Of a stretch of DNA of 59,366 bases, positions 32,793 through 42,034 are shown piece by piece; the first letter of the stretch is position 1; each line of letters opens with the position of its first letter. The notes under the pieces are model-generated. The model was not told the DNA's origin and did no database searches. It saw nothing but the letters and a program-made list of their open reading frames with translations. The DNA is from Gracilaria domingensis (Eukaryota > Rhodophyta > Florideophyceae > Gracilariales > Gracilariaceae), in contig VCMS01000402.1 in NCBI GenBank assembly GCA_022539475.1, positions 1-59,366 of the forward strand, in the 5' to 3' direction. A program made the position numbers and the translations under genes.

Positions 32793-35700
32793 TTACGAAA
32801 GTTTGGTGATTGGATGGTAGTGTAAACGAGCTCTGGGATTGCGATAGAATCTGTTAATGTAGAATCGGTGGAACTTCCAGTGCAATGGAGGGAAAAAGGG
32901 GCGTGCGGGATAGTTTCGTCGGAGGATGTGTACCCAGCCTTTGATCGAAGAGAATGGGACGAGACCGAACCATGGGGATACAGATGCAGTTGTTGACCGT
33001 TTTAGAGAATTGGAGGTTTGCAATGTGTGATCTTCCTCGTCATCCGTGGCCCAGCGGAGGGAAATGCAGTTCAAGGATTCGTCAATGTTATCCAACGGCT
33101 CCGTTACCTCGAAGAAGCGAACAAAGGCAAATTTTGAATCGGAATTGCTTTGGTTACATCTGCTAAAGCGAACCAGGGCAAAGACTTTGCATACCCATGC
33201 GGTCGGGAAGTCACAACCGGGAGGAGGAGTTCCATTAACCAGGACGGTAGAGAATTTTGGGGACTTGGAAGGGCCGAAAGAAGTGGTTGCAAAAATACGT
33301 TCACACAAAGAGACCTCCGGCTCTCGCAGTCTAATGCATTGAAAGTGACGATCGTAGTCATCCAGCGAGGGGCAGAATCCAGAAACAATGTAAGCGAAGT
33401 TAACGACGGTGATTTTGATGTCATGGGGGTTGTCCAACGGTTGAAGAGTTTCTAATCTTAGGGTACGGAAGGAAGAGAGGGCGTCGCGAGAGATTTGGTT
33501 GATGAACTGCAATGTAGTTTTGGAGAACAAATCTGTGAGAGCAGATGACGGGACGTTTGGATGGGACCGTAGATACTTGTCGGCCGTGATGATGTCGAAG
33601 AGGGAGAATGAACTAGCATCACGAACCATGGAGGGACACCGCTGCGACAAACGACTGGCCGAGTTGGTAGACATGGAGAAGTGTTTCCTTACCGAGATGG
33701 AGTGTAAGAAATCCTGCGACTCTTGGATTGAGTCCACTCTTTTCTTATGCGCAGTTGATCTTCTGCGAGAGGTACGGCGGTAGTGGTTCTTGAAGAGGAG
33801 ATGCGCGTGCTCGTACACACCTGCATCACCGAAATGGAGGCCTCCGTATCGACGGATGTCTGGAATGATGTGATCCAGGAGATGGAATTTGAGAGTACGA
33901 AAGTTGGAGGCCTGGTATGGACCCAAAACTGAGACAGTTTGAGTCTTGAAGTTCTTGATGAGAGTCTCCAAAGAGCGTAAGCGATCATCAGTCCATTCTG
34001 GGGCAGTGTGGTAGTGAAGAACGTTATTGACGAGATCGACGTAAGAAGTGAAAATGGTGGTTATTGGGGCGGGAGATACTTCACCGCAGCAACGGTCGAA
34101 GAATGCACCGATGAAGGGGAAGACCATGTCGAGGGCGCGATAGTCCTTTGCTTCTAGCATGCCTCTGATTCCGTCAGTGGTGAAGAAGCCGTTGAGAGAC
34201 TTACCCTCTTCAAATGTCGAGAAATCAATATGAAGCCCTGGAGCCGGAAACGAGCCTTCGATGTCAGCTAGGATGGAGTTGGCGTGAGTAAGAATAGATG
34301 TTCTGATGGACCGAAACGACCTGGAGGATCCATTGAAGCCCACGGAAGTGTGAAGAGAATCGGACTTCAGGCGTTCGATTGTGGCGAGTTTGATGAGTTT
34401 AGAGATGCCAAGGTGAAAGTTGTGAAGGGGCTCGAAGGAGAAGATTGAATAAGGAGTGAGCAGTGAAGAGATGTTGAGAAGAGGGTAAGATTCCAGAAAG
34501 GACTTGTATGGAGAGAGAGAGAGGTGGAGTGGAGAAGTTCTACAGCTTCTTCTTTGAGGTTCCTTGCAACCCGTGGTCTATGGGAGAGGAGAGCAGAATC
34601 TGCCTCGAGAAGTAGGTCATCATGTCTTTTTCTGGTTTGCAAAGTGTGTGAGAGGGTTCGCTCTGTGAGAGTAGGTTGGTAGAGGTTGAGTTTTGAACGA
34701 GGTAGGAGACACCGGTGGCAGGCTTTGCTTGGCTTTGTGCCATGAAGTACTGCGAGAATGTCCTTGGCTTCGGGGATGTCAGCGCTGTAGTTGGAGATGA
34801 CTGGATGGCATTGGCGAAGGACTCCTTTGGCGTCGCGGAAGGGAAAACCCTTCATACCGATATGATACAGAGGTTTGAGGATGGTTTCTAGGGACTCCTG
34901 GACGAGCTGCATGCGCACAATGCGGGTCACGCTGGGGGTTGAGGGAGCGACTTCCAAGGAATCTGTGTCAGTGGAGGACGAGTCGGAGGTGAAGGATGTG
35001 GGTATGTATCCGACGAGTGTGTAGTTCTGCGTGATGCACTTTCTGCGGAAGGAGTCATTGAAATTGAGGAGGGTGATGTGAAGAGGATACGACGTAACAG
35101 AAGAACTTTTCAAAGAGGTGGAAGACTTGTCTGAATATAGTTGAACGAGGCCGACGAACGAGTCTGTGCCGGTGATACTGGGATCCTGCCAGATGACGTC
35201 GGGGTCCGGAGAATGCATGGTATGCCTCTTGATAGTCGGGACGACATGGCGGCCGAGTTCCGAAGCCATAGGGTGTGCGATTGCGGTAGTTCCTGTTCTT
35301 GAAGCTTGTTTGACTGGATGAAAGAAGGAGTTGCTGTGGGATGCGAGGCGAAGTTGTTGTAGGAGAACCTGAACGGGGTCCCTGAGGTAGAGGGTGGCGG
35401 AGAAGTTATGGTTTTTGTCATGGATGATGGTTGAGGTGAACCCAATGGAGCTGACTGTTTCTTCGAAGATTTTGGAGTGCAGTTTCAGACATTCGGCAGC
35501 GGAAGTGATGGAGGTCTGGAAGAGGGAAGAGGAAAAGGTGGATTGCTTGAGAATGTTGATGAGCTCGTCAGCAGAACGCTTTCCGAGTTTTGTGGCGATG
35601 GAGGATATGTAGGTGACGAGGTTATGGATGTGGTCTTTCTGTGAGGGTGGAGAGGGGGAGAAGGCGTTACCTGAGCCTGTGGAAGGGGACTGGGAGGCGA

Positions 35701-36013
35701 GTTGGTGATGCGGGCTGAGTATCTGTGCTGCGTCGGATGAGCGTAGGGAGAGAGCAAGCTGTTCCTGTAGATAAGGGTCGTCGTCTGCGAGTGCTATGTT
35801 ATCGGACGGTCGGTTAGAGGGAGGGAAGGAAGGGGGTTCGGTGTTGTTGAGTCTGCGGCGCTTGGTTCGGGGAGGGAAGTGGGATCCTCGATGAGGTGTT
35901 GGGGTGAGAAACGGGTTTGGGTCATTCCTGTGTCTGCATCGCTTCTGATGCTGGGCGAGAGAGGCGAGGGACTGTGTATGGAATGAGCAGCGGGGGAAAC
36001 AACAGTTGTGCAT
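32793..36013 (-). pseudogene. KDZ/Plavaka-like DDE transposase (one frameshift)
   Basis: The N-terminal half runs from ATG 36,011-36,013 in one frame to about 34,530; the C-terminal half continues in another frame to 32,793. Residues 1-40 hold a C2H2-like zinc finger (CCFPRCSF...HQKRC). Before the break are the acidic residue and Cys pair expected in this family (ADIPEAKDIL...CHRCLLP). After it come EPLHNFHLGISK, then FHLLDHIIPDIRRYGG...EHAH, the usual C-terminal D/E region, and near the end a hydrophobic V-P-F-S-S-I-K-G-W segment. Together these match KDZ/Plavaka transposases, which cut and paste DNA and are known in fungi and other eukaryotes, sometimes near TET/JBP-type dioxygenases. The frame change falls in a (GA)n run at 34,510-34,524. 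As sequenced it is inactive; total length (~1,070 codons) is normal for the family. Confidence 0.65.
34510..34524. repeat. (GA)n microsatellite in the transposase gene
   Basis: A run of GA dinucleotides on the plus strand. The reading frame of the transposase changes across it, so a gain or loss of repeat units is the simplest cause of the break. Confidence 0.7.
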
Positions 36014-36380
36014 GGCTGGGTGAGAGGGTATGAAAGTAGTGAGGGAAGTTGCTTGCAGAGGGAGGTCGGTGGTGATGGTGCGGCGCAGAATCTTGGAGCA
36101 CCCTGCAGGGGAGAGTATAAAGTGTGTTTATACGCCACCAACTCCACCGTGCACGTGATCGTTTACGTACCTTTCCTGCATGTTTCAGTGTGGGGAGGAT
36201 TTCGAACTTTTCTGAACACAACTTTCAAAAATTTTCGCGGACGGGGCATTACGCGGCCGGCGATGATTGACGTACAGTGTGGCTGCGATTGAAGTTCTTC
36301 TTCTGTGAGCTTCAGTGGCGTTGCCTCTCAGAGTCCTGTCCTGGGATGTGAAACGTGCAAAACAGGTAAGTCGAGGCGTA
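36014..36380. other. Upstream flank of the transposase gene
   Basis: This is non-coding as far as I can see. If the transposase lies at one end of an element, its terminal repeat would be near here, but I found no convincing inverted match to another part of the window. Confidence 0.3.
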
Positions 36381-36381
36381 A

Positions 36382-37770
36382 ATGTTTGATATGGCGAATA
36401 TGCGCGACTCTGACCAGTGTTTTTGCGCGGCGGCGGCTGTGTGCGAGAATGAGCGCGACAGGTTCATGAAGCTGCAGCGTGCGGAATCTTTGGATTGGAA
36501 CCGGAGTAGTTCAGGTTTTTTATGTTTGGGATGCGTACTGAATGGGTTCAATGTAAGTGAGACCTTTGGATGCTGATGGTGTTTGCGAAGTCTCACTGCG
36601 GAACGTTACGTGATTTTGCGAGACGAACGGAGAGGATTAGGAAGCAGGTTAGCGTGAATGTCTTGGGCGGGGGCCTATGGGTAAGTTTGAGAAGCTTTTT
36701 GTTCGACTTTTGATGTGAATGCTAACTGAATAATGTTGTATGCGTATGCGTAGGGCTTTTGGGACAGTTTGATGCGTGTTGTCGAGGGTATTGGTGAGGT
36801 AGGGGACACATGGTAAGTAGATGAGTGTTTATTTGAGAATGTTTCGAAGAGCGAAGAGATAGCTTACGGGATATGTGACTGCGCGGCGGGGGCTGTTTGC
36901 GAGAATGAGCGCGATAGGTTCATGGAGTTATAGCGTGCGGGATCTTTGGATTGGAAGTGGAATGGGGATGGGGCGGAAGGCGGTGATTTACTTCGTTTCC
37001 TATGTGTAACGTGTTTTTTGAGGTGAAGTGGATAAGGGAGAATGGTTACGATGTGGCTGGGTGGTTGGGTTTCTAGAGGAATCATGCTAATGACCCTGAA
37101 CTCTGACGAACAAGAGTTTGGGGTCACGGAAAGAATGATTACCTCAACGGAGGCCTTCCAGGTAATCATTCTTTGCCATTACTTCAAATTCTTGTTCGTC
37201 AGAGTTCGGTGTGGATGGCAAGGTACGCGTCGGGGTAAGTACGAGATGCTTTTTGTTCGAGTTCTGATAAGAATGCTAACTGGTTACTGTTTTATGTGTA
37301 TGTGCAGGATTTTCGGGACCGTTTGATTCGTGTTTTCGAGGCTATTGGTGAGGTAGGGACACATGGTAAGTAGATAAGTGTGCATTTGGGAAAGTTTCGA
37401 AGATGGAAAAGTATCTAACGGAGTATTTGACTAGCTTGTGTTTGTGCATGTGCAGGTGCGTTGGATGGCAATGGATCGGTGGCGGTGATGGAAATTGTGC
37501 AGTTGAGATGTTTTCGAGGGAGTTGGGGAGATGAAGATGGCGAAGAATGTTGAGGTAAGTGTGTTTATTTCCATGTTGGGATGGACGAAGAGACTAGGCA
37601 ACAGAAAACTAACCAAGGGGATGTCTACATTGAGGGCAACGAGAGCATTTTCAGGGTATCTATTCGGTGAGTTTCGATGCGTAATTGTCTTCCAAATGAT
37701 ACAGGGCTTCTTTGGTGATGTCAGAATGGACTTTCAGGGGTGCGAAGTAGGGTGGAGATGTGTACGATGA
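36382..37770 (+). pseudogene. Tandemly repeated exon/intron units, probably of a host gene
   Basis: Two related units lie in tandem, roughly 36,380-36,840 and 36,880-37,400. Each has a block encoding a C-E-N-E-R-D-R-F-M motif (36,440-36,480 and 36,895-36,925; the second has a stop). Each also has a 73-bp intron (36,681-36,753 and 37,235-37,307) with GTAAGT donor, a GCTAAC branch site and a TAG/CAG acceptor. The next exons (36,754-36,812 and 37,308-37,365) both read as a short peptide ending E-x-I-G-E-V-G. Further good introns are 37,366-37,455 and 37,555-37,654. The protein is not recognised, and exon phases do not give one clean reading frame, so I call it a decayed or incompletely understood gene. 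Confidence 0.45.
37098..37208. repeat. Foldback insertion (inverted repeat, ~47-bp arms, ~14-bp loop)
   Basis: 37,098-37,144 pairs with 37,159-37,208. Shared blocks are GAACTCTGACGAACAAGA and AAAGAATGATTACCT. It interrupts the second exon/intron repeat unit and has no counterpart in the first, so it is probably a small foldback or MITE-type insertion. Confidence 0.7.
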
Positions 37771-38134
37771 CCGGTTTGGACCTGTTTTCATGTGGTGCTA
37801 TACCTTGCATGAACCTGCAATACTGCATCAATAACATTCATTTCCGCTAGGATGGAACTTCCACCGTGCTTTCGGACCGATGGCTCTTTTGGACCGATGG
37901 ACCGGTAGTACTAGTGAACTAGCAGAAATGGAAGTTAGTTCTAAGATTCTAGCAACTTTCATATTTCTTAGAAATAGCTCGTAGTTTGAAAGTCAAGCCT
38001 AGTATTCCATTCAAACCATACTGCAGGATCTGGAGTTTACTCTAGTTTTTCTTCCACTTCAAACTTCCACTAATCGAAATTTAACATATGAAATACTAGC
38101 ATTTTTTTTCTGCGATTTTTGGACTGTAAACTAG
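37771..38134. other. No feature recognised
   Basis: An A/T-rich stretch with no open frame or repeat that I can support. It separates the intron-containing repeats from the DIRS relic. Confidence 0.4.
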
Positions 38135-39158
38135 CATCCCGGAAACACAGACGCATTTATTCTGTCCAAAGAATCCTCCTTACTGCTCCATATCATTGAC
38201 GATATCGAAGTTGTTGTATCCAAATGGCCACCGCGATCCCTCCTCCTCCTCTACAAGATATTTCGGAACACCTTCGCAGCAGCAAAGATACCAATCAAAT
38301 CCAGCAAGTCCTCTTCATTTCAAAGAGTTGTACAAAAGCAGGTCCCGTTCATTGGATGCATATGGGACTTGGAAAGTGCTTTTGTTTCCCCCATGCCCTC
38401 GAAGATGATCAAACTATACTCTTCTTTGGACGAGCTACTTCAATCTAGTACTATCGCTCTGCAAAAGTTGCAGTCAATTTTGGGAAGACTTATATGGCCA
38501 TCATTGTTCAATCGTCCTATCTGCTCTCTTGTCTCAACGTAGTCTTTCGGCACTCATCAAATACGTATCTGGAGGCAGTCCGTGTTTCGCAGCAAGACAA
38601 GAAAGAGATCTCTATGCTCACTTCTCTCCTTCCATAAGCCTTGGTGAACACCAGTGCCCCGGTATGTAACGTTGCGATCAGTTTCGATGCATCCATGCAA
38701 GCAGAAGCAGTCGTTTACACCTTCTTACCACCGACCTTGCTAAACGACTTTGGACTCTCTCGCAAATTCTTGGACACTCCAACCGCAACCATGAACTACG
38801 AGCTGAGAGCCCAGAAATGAAAGAGGTTCATGAAATTTATGCTTCTCTTTCTTCGAGCACTGCGGTCGTGCACAAATGGTGCGAAGTCGAACATATCAAC
38901 TGCCTCGAAGCTGCAACTGCATTACTTGCATTGAACTGGTTAGTGCATCATGGGTACCATAACACCAGATGCATATTCTTCACAGATTCTTCTGTAACTC
39001 AGGGTGCCTTATCAAAAGGAAGGTGTTCCTCAGTTCCCCTTCTTCTTCGCTGTCGTCGTTTCGCTGCACTATGTCTCGCTGTGGGCATCACAGTATCGTG
39101 TCTCCACCTATCCTCTAATCTACACGTTGCCGACAAGCCGTCCCGTCCGGATGTATAA
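38135..39158 (+). pseudogene. Relic of a DIRS-type retrotransposon: RT C-terminal part and RNase H
   Basis: A frame without an ATG runs from 38,135 to TAG 38,540-38,542. It contains HIIDDIEVVV, which matches the catalytic D-D block of reverse transcriptase, followed by VPFIGCIWDLESAF and the L-Q-K-L-Q-S-I-L-G-R-L segment typical of the RT-RNase H linker in DIRS/Ngaro elements. After a frame change, 38,663-38,816 carries ISFDAS, the first RNase H aspartate. Then 38,817-39,158 has NCLEAATALLAL (the usual N-x-x-E-L block), FFTDSSVTQGALSKGRCSS and a final NLHVADKPSR. These are diagnostic of DIRS-like RNase H. No tyrosine recombinase or long terminal structures remain nearby. It is a dead fragment. 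Confidence 0.7.
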
Positions 39159-41608
39159 GCTCGTGGGAGTTCTCTTTTTTGCTTGCTGAAGATCATCGTC
39201 ACTTTATCTGCATGACGATATTGGGATGGGAACAGTACGAATCTAGTCGAGTCTACTGCGTGCATAGGTTGTGCCTATCAGCACGAGGTGCTAGACATGT
39301 CCGTCTGTACCACCCCTAACCAAACATGAAATATCTTCCGCCATAGAGCAAGACCTTGGCGAGCAATAATGATATATTCGGCGCCTCCAAAGTTTGCTGA
39401 TCATCTCACGCTCACGAACATGGCATTGCTGTTGCGAGAGTTCTACCAGCAATGTAACGCACTGACAAAAGATTGATTGGATTTTCGAGGAACGAAGAAG
39501 TGAATTTATTTGAGCGATTCTGCTGCGCGAGAGCGAAAGATGATCTTTGGATCGACGGCAGTGGCTGGGGTTCACCGTCGTCGCATTTGTTTCCGCGCTT
39601 TCACTGGCGCACCACCGTCGCCCCCGATATGCCAAACATGCTCAACTCTTCGATCGCGGCCTCCTGCGCGTGCCGCTTCCGTGCGTGCCGCTTTCTCCTT
39701 CGCGACCTATAGCGTGCGTTTTTCTTCGCCCATCCGAGTAACCTCACAGCTTGCCCTCCCCCGCCTCTGCTGCCTCCATTCGCCCAGTTTGGCTTGACAG
39801 ACCTCGACGCTCTCTTTCTCTGACAAGTTTACTCTAACTACCTTTTGTGTCTTGTGAACGTTATAAGATTGCGAAGAATGCTTGAAATGGACATCAACCT
39901 TTACAAAAATTATGTGGCGCTTGATCCGCGAGAACTCATGATACCTTTCTCCTGAGGCTCTGGTTTTATACTGTAGGGTTTTACAGTAGCGCAGAAGGTT
40001 TTAATGGTCGTGGAAGTATGTGGACCAAATATAGCGTCGCGATCTTAGAGCTGCTCGACCATCGGTTAATTTCGCGAGCGGGACGGGAACAGCACCTCCC
40101 TTGTGGGGAGGGCTGTATGCGATGATTTGTGTTTATCTGCATGACAGAGATCCTGGTCGGATCCCGTCACCCACCTCTCCAGACACAAATAATCTTGAGC
40201 AACAGCTCAGCGAGCTAGCGAACATTAATTCTAATTGTTTCTTCCTAACCTCCGTATATGGAAGAGGTCGAAAATCTCTTCCATGTACGGATTCGAAGAT
40301 GCTTTGAAGCCATCACTCGCGATGAAGATATCTCTTGAAGTATATAAGTGTTTAGCATCAAACGTAGTGAAACAGAAAAAAGAAAGCAGAATCTAGCTGC
40401 GCGCAGAAAATAAAAAATAGAGATTGAAAAACAATGGAGATGCACACGCGCAAAAAAGGCTAAAATTGACCTATTCCATGTCCGCCCGACAAGGGTTAAA
40501 TAAATCGTTTGCTATGCCACAACGCTGCTGGAAAATCGTGTATTTAGACGTTTGACTGTCTATGCCACAGAAAATGAGAGGGGTGCCTTTTTGCACAATA
40601 CAAACACTTTTTTTATTGGGTTCGTGAAAAAATGAAAAGACCAGTATAATTTATATTTTAAAAATATGTACAACGTACGAAAGCATGTTTGTGACATTTA
40701 CGTGTAACAAAACGTCGCCAGTATTGTTGTCGCGTTCTGAAAAATACTCTCGTTTCTCGAATATGACGTTTTCGCTCCCATGTTGGCACCTAATATGAGA
40801 TATATGCATGGAACATATGTATTCTAGAACACCTATGATAATAGCCGTAGCTGAGAGGTGCATCTTTTGTTGTTTCTGTTTTTTTGCTCCTCTGCTTTGG
40901 AGCGGAGGATAATTGCCTCAACGGGTTTTTAAGCTATGAAACGCTTGCGAAACCAAGATACAGCTTTTTAAAAATGCGTATATATGCCTCAAAATTCACA
41001 TATATGCCTTAAACAAACTGAAATAGCAATTGCAGCGGCGCATGGTTTATCCAAGACGTTAATACTAGTGGTTGAGATGTCGATGCTCTATACGTACTGC
41101 ATAAGGTTTTGGAGAAAGCGACTCACAAGCTAAAGATATGAAAATAAATACTTTTGTGCAAAATTCTATATGTTACATACTTGTAATGTGTTCTGTAAAC
41201 GCCATTTTTGTCGACAATTGCGCGGGTAGTTACAAGAAGACCCATCAAAATACATTACATTCGAAGAAGCAGGAGTAAGAACAGGCCCTTCTCGAGAGTA
41301 CCATGTAAACGCCATTTTTGCCAACAATAGCGCGAGTGGTTACAAACCCGAGGAGGTCGAAAGTACCAGCCTAGAAAGCCAAAAGAAACGATAGATAGAT
41401 GTAGCTCAGTGGTTTGCGGAAGAAAGGAACAAACAGAGGAGAACAGGCCTACGCCTGCAAGATTCAATGACAATAGAAAACAAACAACGATGAACCAACG
41501 AATCGATCCTGGGGAGCAGGGAACCAAATAGTATCATCGTACCAGCGGCATTGAACACCTCTAGATCAAACAACCAACAGTGATACAAGAACAGGAGCTG
41601 CAGAGCAC
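39159..41608. other. No gene seen; AT-rich with one direct repeat
   Basis: There is no convincing coding sequence; short frames at 39,470-39,800 are Ser/Arg/Pro-rich shadows of composition. From about 40,450 onward the DNA is AT-rich. Confidence 0.4.
41194..41345. repeat. Direct repeat of ~42 bp
   Basis: 41,194-41,235 and 41,304-41,345 share TGTAAACGCCATTTTTG and the following CAAT-GCGCG-GTTACAA pattern with a few substitutions, 110 bp apart. Origin unknown. Confidence 0.6.
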
Positions 41609-42034
41609 TGTAGTACAGCCACAGGCCGTGACAACGTACTATGCCCTGATAAAGGAACAAATTGCGCAGCACCCAAGCGGGGACGAAGGAGCACTCAACG
41701 GACGCTAACAACGGGCCACGAGATAGGCGTGGAACACCGGTAGTGACGGTAGGATGACCCTGTTAGGAAACTAGACGATGGAAGAATCGGCTAGGGGGCG
41801 CTTGAGGTTTACCACGGTGAGCTCTGCCCGGCGGGAGATGCTTAAGTGCACATCTCACGGGCAGCAGCCACGTGTCGAAAAATAATAAACTATCTACCTA
41901 CAAGGGGGCTCCCGAAGGGCGATACGACAACTGTCACAACCCTACACGTGTGGGACCCAAGGTGCACCCTGTGCACACTACTACTACAAACTACTATTAT
42001 GCACCCATCGGGAGGTGCATCCCATTGCACTACA
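41609..42034 (-). repeat. LTR (3' LTR of the element)
   Basis: 426 bp, beginning TGTAGTACAG and ending GCACTACA on the plus strand, so it has the TG...CA ends and the short TGTAGT/ACTACA inverted repeat expected of LTRs. It contains a CCACGTG (E-box/G-box) and an AAAAATAATAAAC block conserved in all three LTR copies in the window. Confidence 0.9.

Noticed and set aside
36180..36220. Element end shared between ~36,190 and ~9,099 (AGTGTGGGGA)
   Set aside because: The match is only about ten bases and does not extend; chance is likely.
35110..36221. Additional minus-strand ORFs overlapping the transposase
   Set aside because: They are other-frame shadows of the transposase, rich in Ser/Pro, with no motifs.
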